Below are positions 7,685 through 15,860 of a stretch of DNA of 34,181 bases, in pieces (within the stretch, counting starts at the first letter, position 1; each line of letters opens with the position of its first letter). Made by a program: the position numbers and the translations under genes. Source of the DNA: Thermoleophilaceae bacterium (lineage in GTDB: Bacteria > Actinomycetota > Thermoleophilia > Solirubrobacterales > Thermoleophilaceae); assembly GCA_013698335.1 (NCBI GenBank), contig JACCVG010000181.1:1-34181 (forward strand), written 5' to 3'. The notes under the pieces were generated by a model. It ran no database searches, was not told the DNA's origin, and saw nothing but the letters and a program-made list of their open reading frames with translations.

Positions 7685-10600
7685 GTCCACCGGGACCACC
7701 GTCCAGCTCCTGATGCCCGAAATGGGCGAGTCCGTGACCGAGGGAACGGTCCTCGGATGGCTCAAGCAGGAGGGTGACCCAGTCGAAGTCGATGAGGGCC
7801 TCGTCGAGGTCTCGACCGACAAGGTCGACACCGAGGTTCCCTCGCCGATCGCGGGCACGCTGACCAAGATCCTCGTCGGCCCGGATGAGACCGTGCCAGT
7901 CGGAACGCCGCTCGCCGAGATCGACCCGAACGGCGTCACGGCCGCTGGCGGCGACGGCGCCGCCAACGGCGGTGACCCCCAGGCCGATAGAGGCGCGGCC
8001 GGCATCGATGCTTCGACCGCAGACGAGGGGGGGGCGACCGCCGAGGAGGCCGCGGCGATCGAGGCCGAGTACGTGGTCGACCCGCCCGGCTCGATCGAAG
8101 CCCCGAGCGTAGGCGACGGTGAACGCTCGAGCTCACCCGGCGAGGTCTCAGGCGAAGTGGTCGAGCTCGCGTTTCCCGAGATGGGTGAGTCGGTACAGGA
8201 GGGGACGATCCTCGAGTGGCTCAAGCAGGTCGGCGATCGCGTCGAGCTCGACGAGGGGATCGTCGAGGTCTCGACCGACAAGGTCGACACCGAGGTCCCG
8301 TCCCCCGCGGCGGGGACGATCACCGAGATCCTGGTCGGCGCTGATGAGACCGTGCCCGTCGGCGCGGTGCTCGCGCGGATCGCGGTCGGCACCGGGAGCG
8401 GCGCTGCTGCGCCTGAGCCCGCGGCCTCGCCCGATTCCCCCGCGACATCCGCGCCGTCGGACTCCGGCAACGTCACCCCCGTCGCCGGTCGGATGGCTGC
8501 AGCGCACGACATCGACGCCAGCACCCTCGCCGGCTCCGGCCGCGGCGGCAAGGTGACCAAGTCCGACGTCCAGGCGGCGATCGACGGCAACGGCGCGGGG
8601 CCGGCGAGCCCCGCAGCCACTCCCACCGAGGCTAAGACGACCGCCATCCGCGGACCGGCCGCGACGCTCGCGCGGTTCATGAACGAGAGCCGCTCGATCC
8701 CGACGGCGACGAGCTTCCGCACGCTCCCCGTCGGCCTGCTCGACGCGCGGCGCCGCGCGCTCAAGGAGGGCGGGCGCAAGCTCTCCTTCACCCACCTGAT
8801 CGCCTGGGCGATCGTCCAGGCCGCGCGCGAGATGCCGGTCATGGCCCACGCCTACGCCGAAGCCGACGGCAAGCCGCAGCGGATCGACCCGGGCGGCGTC
8901 AGCCTCGGCCTCGCGGTCGACATCGAGCGCAAGGACGGTACGCGCGCGCTGCTCGTCCCGGTGATCAAGAACGCCGACACGCTCGACTTCGACGGCTTCG
9001 TCTCCGCCTACGACGAGAAGGTCTTCGGAGCTCGCGACAACGAGCTCGGCGCCGACGACTACCAGGGCGCCAACATCACCCTGACTAACCCCGGCGGAAT
9101 CGGCACCGTTGCCTCGGTGCCGCGGCTGATGCCGGGCCAGGGCACGATCGTCGCGACCGGAGCGATCGCCTATCCCGCGGGATTCGGCGAGGCCAACCAG
9201 GCCGCGCTCGACCAACTCGCCGTATCGAAGGTCATGACGGTGACCTCGACCTATGACCACCGCGTGATCCAGGGGGCCGAGTCGGGTGCCTTCCTGCGCA
9301 CGATCGACCATCTGCTCCAAGGCGAGCACGGGTTCTACGACACGATCTTCGCCGCGAGCAAGATCGAGATCGAGCCCTACGACTCCGAGGCGGCCGAGCG
9401 CGGGCCGACCGAGATCACCGCCGACGAGCCCGCCCCCGCGAGGGTCCAGCCCGAGATCGCCGCGGGCGCGGTCGCCAACGAGGCGCTGATGCAGGCCGTC
9501 CAGGCGGCGACCTCGGTCGTCAAGGCCCACCGTATGCACGGCCACCTCGCGGCCGACCTCGACCCGCTTGGCTCCCAGCCGCTTGGCGATCCGGCACTCA
9601 GCCCGGAGACCGTCAACCTGACCGAGCAGCAGATGGAGCAGATCCCGGCCTCGGTGCTGCGGGTCGCGGTCCCCGGCAAGACCTTCGCCGACGCGCTGCC
9701 GCGGCTGCAGGACACCTACTGCGGAACGATCGCCTACGAGATCGAGCACATCTCGGACCACGAGCATCGGATCTGGCTACGCCAGGCAATCGAGTCGGGC
9801 GCCTTCCGCCCGGCCCTCGACGCCGGCCGCAAGCGCGGGCTGCTCCAGCGCCTCTCCCAGGTCGAAGCACTCGAGAGCTACCTCCACAAGGCGTTCCTCG
9901 GCAAGAAGCAGTTCTCGATCGAGGGGCTCGACATGGTCGTGCCGATGCTCGACGAGACGATCGAGCTCGCCTCCGCGGAGGGTGCCCGCGAGGTCGTGAT
10001 CGGGATGGCCCACCGCGGTCGGCTGAACGTTCTCGCCCACACGGTCGGGCGCCCCTACGGCTCGATCCTCGTCGAGTTCGAGAGCGAGTCCCACCTCGAG
10101 GTGATGGACGAGACGGCGATGCCCGTCGGTGGAACCGGCGACGTCAAGTACCACCACGGCGCCTCGGGCAACTACGCGACCAGCTCGGGCAAGGGCATCA
10201 CGGTCACGCTCGCATCCAACCCGAGCCACCTCGAGTACGTCGACCCGGTCGTCGTCGGTCGCGCCCGCGCCGACCAGACGAGTCGCAAGGGTCGCGAGAT
10301 CCACCACGACCCGAGTGTCGTGCTGCCCGTCCTGCTCCATGGCGATGCCGCCTTCCCCGGACAGGGCGTCGTCGCCGAGACGCTCAACCTCCAGTCGCTG
10401 AAGGGCTACTCGACCGGCGGCACAATCCACATCATCACCAACAACCAGGTGGGGTTCACGACCGATCCCTCCGACGCGCGCTCGACCCGCTACGCCTCCG
10501 ACCTCGCTAAGGGCTTCGACGTGCCGATCATCCACGTCAACGCCGACGATGTCGAGGCCTGCGTCTCGGCCGCCTGGCTCGCCTTTGCGTTCCGCGAGCG

Positions 10601-12152
10601 ATTCGGACGCGACTCGCTGATCGACCTGATCGGCTACCGGCGATTCGGTCACAACGAGCAGGACGAGCCCGCCTACACCCAGCCCGAGATGTACGCGCGG
10701 ATCAAGGAGCACCCGACGGTGCGCGCGATCTACGCCGCCAAACTGCTCGAGCAGGAGGCGATCAAGCCTGCCGAGGACGAGGAGATCTTCCAGACCGCCT
10801 ACGCCGAGATCCAGGAAGCGCACAACGAGCTCAAGGAGCACTTCGGGGTGCGCGCCGAGGAGGACACCGGCGAGCACGAGATCGACCGCTCACCCAGCAA
10901 GGAGCCGCGCACCGCTCTCCCGCGCGAGACTCTCGAGGCGCTCAACCGCCAGCTCCACCGCGTACCGGACGGCTTCAACATGCACCGCAAGCTCAAGCCG
11001 CAGATGGCCAAGCGGCTGAAGGCGTTCGAGGAAGACGGCGGAATGCTCGATTGGGCCCACGCGGAGGCGCTCGCCCTCGGCTCGCTGCTCGAGCAGGACG
11101 TGCCCGTCCGCATGACCGGCCAGGACGTCGAGCGCGGCACGTTCAGCCAGCGCCACCTCGTCTTTCACGACGAGCAGACCGGCGACCAGCACTGCCCGAT
11201 CCAGAAGCTCGCCAATGCGACCGTGCCGTTCGAGCTCCACAACTCGCCGCTGTCGGAGATCGCGTGCCTCGGTTTCGAGTACGGCTATGCCGCCCACGCG
11301 CCCGAGGCGCTCGTTCTCTGGGAGGCGCAGTTCGGCGACTTCGTCAACTCGGCGCAGGTGATCGTCGACCAGTTCCTCGTCTCCGGGCTCTCGAAGTGGG
11401 GGCTCACCTCGCGACTGACGCTGCTGCTCCCGCACGGCTATGAGGGGTCCGGCCCCGAACACTCGAGCGCTCGACTCGAGCGGTTCATGGCGAACTCCTC
11501 GGAGGGCAACATCAGGATCGCCAACTGCACAACGCCCGCGCAGTACTTCCACCTGCTGCGCCGTCAGGCGCTGGTCGAAAAGCGCCGACCGCTGATCATC
11601 ATGACCCCGAAGAGCCTGCTGAGGTTGCCGGCGGCGGTCTCGGCGGTCGACGAGCTCTGCGACGGGCAGTTCAAGCCTGTGCTCGACGATCCGACCCTGC
11701 CCGGCGCACGCAGTGAGGTCAACCGCCTGGTTCTCTGCTCGGGCAAGCTCTACTACGACCTGACCGGCCACGAAGCGCGGCCGCTGCGGCCGAACATCGC
11801 GATCGGGCGAGTCGAACTGCTCTACCCGTTCGCTCGCAACGAGCTCTCCGAGCTGATCAAGAGCTACCCGAACCTCAAGACCGTCGTCTGGGCGCAGGAG
11901 GAGCCGATGAACATGGGTGCTCGCAAGGTGATGTGGCCACGGCTGCGTTCGCTGCTCTCGGATGGGATCGAGTACCAGTACGTCGGGCGGCCGCTACGCG
12001 CGAGCCCCGGCGAGGGCTACGCCGCCGCCCACCTCGCCCAGCAGCGCCGGATCGTTCGCGCGGCGCTCGAGGTCGCGGAGCCGAGCCCGCCGACGAGCGA
12101 GTTCCCGGCCGTGATGGGCACGCCGGAGCCCGGCACGATGACCGGCAACTAA
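7683..12152 (+). CDS. kgd: Multifunctional 2-oxoglutarate dehydrogenase: lipoyl-lipoyl-PSBD-E2-E1 fusion
   Basis: One 1489-residue chain combines E2o and E1o of the TCA-cycle 2-oxoglutarate dehydrogenase. Two lipoyl domains carry the lipoylated lysine in STDKVDTE at K47 and K200. A peripheral-subunit-binding domain follows at about 264-300 (TPVAGRMAAAHDID...). The acyltransferase domain ends near YDHRVIQGAESG (His526). The thiamine-diphosphate E1 domain follows from about 610 (AHRMHGHLAADLDPLG), with AHRGRLNVLAH at about 776, RRFGHNEQDEPAYTQP, GFEYGYA and LLPHGYEGSGPEHSSAR. Start: GTG at 7683 with GAAGG five bases upstream; the open frame continues further upstream but only as antisense of the FAD oxidase. 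The actinobacterial Kgd/OdhA E2-E1 fusion is well known, but those proteins lack lipoyl domains and the binding domain. No E3 gene is present here. Confidence 0.94.
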   Translation: MSTGTTVQLLMPEMGESVTEGTVLGWLKQEGDPVEVDEGLVEVSTDKVDTEVPSPIAGTLTKILVGPDETVPVGTPLAEIDPNGVTAAGGDGAANGGDPQADRGAAGIDASTADEGGATAEEAAAIEAEYVVDPPGSIEAPSVGDGERSSSPGEVSGEVVELAFPEMGESVQEGTILEWLKQVGDRVELDEGIVEVSTDKVDTEVPSPAAGTITEILVGADETVPVGAVLARIAVGTGSGAAAPEPAASPDSPATSAPSDSGNVTPVAGRMAAAHDIDASTLAGSGRGGKVTKSDVQAAIDGNGAGPASPAATPTEAKTTAIRGPAATLARFMNESRSIPTATSFRTLPVGLLDARRRALKEGGRKLSFTHLIAWAIVQAAREMPVMAHAYAEADGKPQRIDPGGVSLGLAVDIERKDGTRALLVPVIKNADTLDFDGFVSAYDEKVFGARDNELGADDYQGANITLTNPGGIGTVASVPRLMPGQGTIVATGAIAYPAGFGEANQAALDQLAVSKVMTVTSTYDHRVIQGAESGAFLRTIDHLLQGEHGFYDTIFAASKIEIEPYDSEAAERGPTEITADEPAPARVQPEIAAGAVANEALMQAVQAATSVVKAHRMHGHLAADLDPLGSQPLGDPALSPETVNLTEQQMEQIPASVLRVAVPGKTFADALPRLQDTYCGTIAYEIEHISDHEHRIWLRQAIESGAFRPALDAGRKRGLLQRLSQVEALESYLHKAFLGKKQFSIEGLDMVVPMLDETIELASAEGAREVVIGMAHRGRLNVLAHTVGRPYGSILVEFESESHLEVMDETAMPVGGTGDVKYHHGASGNYATSSGKGITVTLASNPSHLEYVDPVVVGRARADQTSRKGREIHHDPSVVLPVLLHGDAAFPGQGVVAETLNLQSLKGYSTGGTIHIITNNQVGFTTDPSDARSTRYASDLAKGFDVPIIHVNADDVEACVSAAWLAFAFRERFGRDSLIDLIGYRRFGHNEQDEPAYTQPEMYARIKEHPTVRAIYAAKLLEQEAIKPAEDEEIFQTAYAEIQEAHNELKEHFGVRAEEDTGEHEIDRSPSKEPRTALPRETLEALNRQLHRVPDGFNMHRKLKPQMAKRLKAFEEDGGMLDWAHAEALALGSLLEQDVPVRMTGQDVERGTFSQRHLVFHDEQTGDQHCPIQKLANATVPFELHNSPLSEIACLGFEYGYAAHAPEALVLWEAQFGDFVNSAQVIVDQFLVSGLSKWGLTSRLTLLLPHGYEGSGPEHSSARLERFMANSSEGNIRIANCTTPAQYFHLLRRQALVEKRRPLIIMTPKSLLRLPAAVSAVDELCDGQFKPVLDDPTLPGARSEVNRLVLCSGKLYYDLTGHEARPLRPNIAIGRVELLYPFARNELSELIKSYPNLKTVVWAQEEPMNMGARKVMWPRLRSLLSDGIEYQYVGRPLRASPGEGYAAAHLAQQRRIVRAALEVAEPSPPTSEFPAVMGTPEPGTMTGN
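7801..8296 (+). repeat. Intragenic duplication of the lipoyl domain
   Basis: The two lipoyl-domain coding stretches are close copies. A 37-base segment around the lipoyl-lysine codon is identical at 7801-7837 and 8260-8296. This points to tandem duplication of a lipoyl module, or gene conversion between copies, separated by an Ala/Gly/Glu-rich linker of about 80 residues. Confidence 0.8.
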
Positions 12153-12163
12153 CGGTTCTGCGG

Positions 12164-12227
12164 GCCGAGCGCGGCTGGTCGCGGGGATGCCGCGGCGGCT
12201 CGGCATGCACCTCCCGCGCTAGCGGGA
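12164..12227. terminator. Convergent intergenic hairpins after kgd and the SDR gene
   Basis: The gap of about 80 bases between these convergent genes holds two inverted repeats. GCCGAGC (12164-12170) pairs with GCTCGGC (12198-12204), and TCCCGC (12212-12217) pairs with GCGGGA (12222-12227) around a four-base loop. Neither is followed by a clear U-tract. A bidirectional terminator role is inferred from position. Confidence 0.4.
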
Positions 12228-12235
12228 TCCGATGA

Positions 12236-13039
12236 CTACTGCTTGTCCTGCTGGCGCTTGCCGAACTCGCCGGCGAACTTCTCGCCGCCGAGCCGGGTCG
12301 AGATCCCAGCGACGAGGTTCGGAGCGATCCCGCTCAGCTTGGCCGAGGCGCGCACGAAAGCGGGCGCGACATCGATCTCGCTCGGGCCACGCTCGATCGC
12401 CTTGACGACCGCCGCTACGACCTCCTCCGGCTTCGACGTTCCGATGCCGGGGGGTGTCTCGAGGCCGGTGTCGGCGAACATGCCCGCGTCGGAGATGAAC
12501 CCTGGGAAGACGCAGCTCGCGCCAACGCCACTGCCGGTGAGGTCGCGGCCGACGCCGAACGCGTAGCCGCGCAGGCCGAACTTGGTCGCGGAGTAGAGCG
12601 AGGCACCAGAGGTCGCGATCTTCCCCGAGATCGATGAGATGTAGACCAGCTGACCCTTGCCCCGGCCGACCATCGCCGGTGCCAGCGCCCGCGTGAGCTG
12701 GATCGGGGCGCGCAGGTTGACCATCAGGGCGCGGTCGATCTCATCAACGGTGAAGCCGTCATACGGTCCGCTGGCCGGCAGTCCGGCGTTGGCGACCAGC
12801 ACGTCGACGGCGCCGGCCGCAGCCACCAGCCCGTCGACCTCCTTCGCCTTGGCGAGGTCGGCGGGAGCGCACTCGATCCGCGGTCCGAGCTCCTCGCGCA
12901 GCGCGTCGAGCAACTCGGCCCGGCGGCCGGACACAACCACGGTCGCGCCCCGGCCGTGCAATTCACGCGCGATTGCATCGCCGATCCCGCCGCTGGCGCC
13001 GGTCAGCAGCACGCGCGCGCCTGAGATCGGGATCGTCAT
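12236..13039 (-). CDS. Short-chain dehydrogenase/reductase (SDR)
   Basis: This NAD(P)-dependent oxidoreductase of 267 residues has the classical SDR layout. The Rossmann dinucleotide motif TGASGGIG is at about residues 13-20, VLVANAGLP follows, then the catalytic serine region (VYISSISG) and YSATK with Tyr149 and Lys153. The C-terminal third (KPEEVVAAVVKAIERG, FVRASAKLSGIAPNLVAG) is characteristic of actinobacterial SDRs of unknown substrate. The start is an ATG at 13039. A perfect 16-bp palindrome lies 36 bases upstream in the divergent promoter region. Cofactor preference is not clear: an Arg-rich segment after the second strand (VSGRRAEL) favours NADPH. Confidence 0.92.
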   Translation of the reverse strand: MTIPISGARVLLTGASGGIGDAIARELHGRGATVVVSGRRAELLDALREELGPRIECAPADLAKAKEVDGLVAAAGAVDVLVANAGLPASGPYDGFTVDEIDRALMVNLRAPIQLTRALAPAMVGRGKGQLVYISSISGKIATSGASLYSATKFGLRGYAFGVGRDLTGSGVGASCVFPGFISDAGMFADTGLETPPGIGTSKPEEVVAAVVKAIERGPSEIDVAPAFVRASAKLSGIAPNLVAGISTRLGGEKFAGEFGKRQQDKQ

Positions 13040-13074
13040 GGCGGGAACGTATCCGAGATCGAACGCTTGCTCTT

Positions 13075-13090
13075 ATTAGGGCGCCCTAAT
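13075..13090. promoter_or_regulatory. Perfect 16-bp palindrome between SDR and Cys-rich gene
   Basis: ATTAGGGCGCCCTAAT reads identically on both strands with no mismatch. It is in the divergent gap between the SDR start (13039, minus) and the 60-residue protein start (13114, plus). The symmetry suits a dimeric repressor such as a TetR- or MarR-type protein. No regulator gene is adjacent. Confidence 0.6.
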
Positions 13091-13113
13091 GGTGCCCGTG
13101 GTAGGTTCGTCCG

Positions 13114-13296
13114 ATGCCCGCGCCGACGGTCAGAACGAAGAAGAAATGCTGCCAGTCCGACCCGCGCTGCAAACGGTGCCCCGTGGTCTGGCAGCGGCTG
13201 GAGGACGCCGACCTCGCCGAGCGCCTCGGGAAGCGCAAGTACCGTCCCGTGCGCAAGCTCGCCAAACGCAAGCTCGCGTCGTTCCGCGGGCGGTGA
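13114..13296 (+). CDS. Small basic Cys-rich protein, 60 aa
   Basis: The product is 60 residues, very rich in Lys and Arg, with a compact cysteine cluster KKKCCQSDPRCKRCPVV near the N-terminus. Four cysteines in CC-x5-C-x2-C spacing could hold a zinc ion or an iron-sulfur cluster. The rest (LEDADLAERLGKRKYRPVRKL) is helical and basic, consistent with nucleic-acid binding. The pattern resembles a short conserved actinobacterial family that I recall but cannot name. Another open frame covers the same DNA but gives no recognisable composition. It ends 38 bases before a tRNA gene. Confidence 0.7.
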   Translation: MPAPTVRTKKKCCQSDPRCKRCPVVWQRLEDADLAERLGKRKYRPVRKLAKRKLASFRGR

Positions 13297-13334
13297 GCCG
13301 ACGCGAGCGCTTTCGCTAGGCTTCACGGGCTCTC

Positions 13335-13408
<74 letters not shown>

Positions 13409-13457
13409 TTTTGGTGGGAGCGCGTGTCTGAAGGGTTTGCGCCTCCGCGCGCTGCAG

Positions 13458-13601
13458 CTAGCCCTCGGCGGGCGCGTCCTCCTCGGCCCCCCTGCGCCGG
13501 TCACGGACGTGGACGAACACGAGCCAGCCGATGAAGGCGACCACCGGGACGAACTGCAGGACGCCGATCAGCCAGTGGCCGGCGTGGGCGATGACAATCA
13601 T
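13458..13601 (-). CDS. Single-pass small membrane protein, 47 aa
   Basis: A short minus-strand frame encodes MIVIAHAGHWLIGVLQF followed by PVVAFIGWLVFVHVRDRRRG and a Glu/Ala tail. It has one long hydrophobic helix, about residues 8-36, and then a positively charged stop-transfer segment, so the C-terminus is probably cytoplasmic. In-frame stops lie just upstream of the ATG at 13601, which fixes the start. The His-containing N-terminus (AHAGHW) is distinctive and resembles small membrane peptides seen in related actinobacteria (recollection, not a search). Function is unknown. It lies downstream of ppk1, separated from it by a strong hairpin. Confidence 0.6.
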   Translation of the reverse strand: MIVIAHAGHWLIGVLQFVPVVAFIGWLVFVHVRDRRRGAEEDAPAEG

Positions 13602-13680
13602 GGGTTCTCAGTCTTTTTACAGCAGCGGCGGGCTGGGCGGGCAAGCTTGCGATCAACGAGATCCCCTCCTCGTTGCCGCA

Positions 13681-13708
13681 CGTGGCTCCGGAGCACTCCG
13701 GGGCCACG
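13681..13708. terminator. Strong hairpin after ppk1
   Basis: CGTGGCTCCGGA (13681-13692) pairs over 12 bp, with one G-U, with TCCGGGGCCACG (13697-13708) around a four-base loop. It begins eight bases past the minus-strand ppk1 stop at 13716. On the plus strand it is followed by TTGCTTTT, so it may also end transcription coming from the tRNA side. Confidence 0.65.
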
Positions 13709-13715
13709 TTGCTTT

Positions 13716-15857
13716 TCAGTCCGAGACGACCATTCGGTCGAGTGCCTGCTCCATCAGCTCCTCGTGGGCGCAGCGGGTTTCGCCGGATCGGCGCTCCCAG
13801 CTGCCATCTGAGCGGAGTTCCCACGAGAAGGTGTCATCGGCGAGACAGCGCTCGAGCGTGTCGGCCAGCTCGGCGCGGATCGCTGGGCTCTCGATCGGCA
13901 CGAGCAGCTCCACGCGATCGTCGAGGTTACGCGGCATCAGGTCGGCAGAGCCGATGAAGTAGGCCTCATCACCACCGCGGCGGAACGCGTAGATGCGGGA
14001 ATGCTCGAGGAAGCGCCCGACGACCGACCGCACGCGGATGTTCTCGCTGACTCCTTCGACCCCGGGCATCAGGCAGCAGATTCCGCGCACGTTGATGTCG
14101 ACCTGAACGCCGGCCTGGGAAGCCTCGTAAAGCGCCGTGATCGACCGCTGGTCGACGAGCGAGTTGCACTTGATCGTGATTCGCGCCTCGCCGCCCTGGC
14201 GGTGGGCCTCGACCGTCCTCTCGATCTGCTCGAGCAGACCGTCGCGCATGTAGGCGGGTGCGACGAGCAGCTTCTGGAACTGCGACGGCCGCGCGAATCC
14301 GGTCAGCAGGTTGAACATGTCGGCGACGTCGCCGGTGATGTCGGGATCGGAGGTGAAGAACCCGAAGTCCTCGTAGAGCCGCGCCGTCTTGGCGTGGTAG
14401 TTGCCAGTCCCGATGTGGACGTAGTTGCGCGTCCCGTCGCCCTCCCGGCGGACGACGAGCAGCGCCTTGCAGTGGGTCTTGAGCCCCGGCAGGCCGTGGA
14501 CCACGTGCGCGCCGACCTCTTCCAGCGCGCGCGCCCACTCGATGTTCCGGCGCTCGTCGAAGCGCGCCTTGAGCTCGAGCATGCAGACGGTCTGCTTGCC
14601 CTGCTCGGCGGCCTGGATCAGCGCCGGCACGAGACCCGAATCATCGGAGGTCCGGTAGACGGTCATCTTGATCGCGAGCACGTCCGGATCCATCACGGCC
14701 TGCGCGAGGAACCGCTCGACGCTCAGCGCAAAAGAGTCGTAGGGATGGTGGACGACGAGGTCGCCCTGGCGCATCGCCGCGAAGACGTCGGGCTGGTCGT
14801 CACGCTCGGCGGCGAACGGGGGACGGGCGGTCGGCGTCCACTTTTTCTCGCGCAGCCGCTTGAACTCGTCGAGCCCGTAGATCTGCCAGAGGTCGGCCAT
14901 GTCGAGCAGGCCGTCGATGTCATAGACCTGCCGCTCCTCGAGCTCCAGCCACTCGATCAGCCGGGCGCGCAGCTGGGGATCCATCCCGGCACCGACCTCG
15001 AGCCGTACGACCTCGCCGAAGCGGCGGCGACGAAGCTCCGCCTCGACGGCGCGAACGAGGTCGTCGGCCTCGTCTGAGACGGTGAAATCCGCGTCGCGAG
15101 CGACCCGGAAGACCTCGTGCCCGGTGATCTCCATCCCCGGGAAGAGCTCGTCGAGGTTGCGTGCGATGACGCTCTCGAGCGGCACGAATACGCGTTGCTC
15201 CTCGACGTCGATCTCCATGAACCGCGGGAGGACTTCCTTCGGCACCTTCACGCGCGCGAAGGACTCGACGCCCGACTCCGGATCGCGCAGCGAAACGGCG
15301 AGGCTCAGCGAGAGGTTGGAGATGTAGGGGAACGGACGGCCGTGCCCAACCCCAAGCGGGGTGAGGGCGGGGAAGATCTGGTTGTTGAACCGCTTGTCGA
15401 TCGCCTCGAGCTCGGCCGGTGAGCAGTCCTCGCAGCTGGCGATCCGCAGGCCCTCCTCGGCGAGCGCCGGCGCGATCCGGCTGCCGAACTGCTCGGCCTG
15501 GCGCACGTACAGCGGCCGCACCCGTGCGCCGATGCCGTCGATCGTCTCGGACGGGCTGAGGCCGTCGGGTCCGCGGGGGTCGATCCCGGCGTCGACCTGG
15601 TCGTGCAGGCCCGCAACCCGGATCATGAAGAACTCGTCGAGGTTGGAAGCGAAGATCGCGAGGAACTTGAGCCGTTCGAGTAGCGGCAGACGGTCGTCCT
15701 CGGCGAGCTGCAGGACGCGGTCGTTGAAGTCGACCCAGGTCAGCTCACGGTTGGTGTAGAGCTCTGGGGAGTCGAGCGGTGGCGCGACCGGGTCGCTTTG
15801 CGCGACGCCGAAGGTCGGCGGCTCGATCTCAGATGGATTTTCGGTGACGTAGGACAT
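13716..15857 (-). CDS. ppk1: Polyphosphate kinase 1
   Basis: PPK1 reversibly transfers the gamma-phosphate of ATP onto inorganic polyphosphate. The 713-residue protein is of usual length. The N-terminal domain starts ELTWVDFNDRVLQLAEDD, the kinase core has FEIDV-type strands and AIKMTVYRTSDDSGLV, and the phospho-histidine lies in HIGTGNYHAKTARLYEDFG (about His481). The C-terminal lobe has ITIKCNSLVDQ, NIRVRSVVGRFLEHSRIY and GSADLMPRNLD. It starts three bases after the second CHAD gene stop and is the last gene of a five-gene polyphosphate operon. Assignment is secure. Confidence 0.97.
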   Translation of the reverse strand: MSYVTENPSEIEPPTFGVAQSDPVAPPLDSPELYTNRELTWVDFNDRVLQLAEDDRLPLLERLKFLAIFASNLDEFFMIRVAGLHDQVDAGIDPRGPDGLSPSETIDGIGARVRPLYVRQAEQFGSRIAPALAEEGLRIASCEDCSPAELEAIDKRFNNQIFPALTPLGVGHGRPFPYISNLSLSLAVSLRDPESGVESFARVKVPKEVLPRFMEIDVEEQRVFVPLESVIARNLDELFPGMEITGHEVFRVARDADFTVSDEADDLVRAVEAELRRRRFGEVVRLEVGAGMDPQLRARLIEWLELEERQVYDIDGLLDMADLWQIYGLDEFKRLREKKWTPTARPPFAAERDDQPDVFAAMRQGDLVVHHPYDSFALSVERFLAQAVMDPDVLAIKMTVYRTSDDSGLVPALIQAAEQGKQTVCMLELKARFDERRNIEWARALEEVGAHVVHGLPGLKTHCKALLVVRREGDGTRNYVHIGTGNYHAKTARLYEDFGFFTSDPDITGDVADMFNLLTGFARPSQFQKLLVAPAYMRDGLLEQIERTVEAHRQGGEARITIKCNSLVDQRSITALYEASQAGVQVDINVRGICCLMPGVEGVSENIRVRSVVGRFLEHSRIYAFRRGGDEAYFIGSADLMPRNLDDRVELLVPIESPAIRAELADTLERCLADDTFSWELRSDGSWERRSGETRCAHEELMEQALDRMVVSD

Positions 15858-15860
15858 TTG

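Noticed and set aside
8148-9767. Long open frame on the minus strand opposite the 2-oxoglutarate dehydrogenase gene (also 9777-10877 and 10890-11771)
   Set aside because: The products are Asp/Arg/Gly/Leu-rich with no motif, and the opposite strand has a fully conserved enzyme. These are mirror frames caused by high G+C codon use.
13641-13674. Small palindrome GCAAGCTTGC and stem AACGAG/CTCGTT upstream of the 47-residue gene
   Set aside because: Short and unremarkable next to the strong 12-bp hairpin; no functional context.
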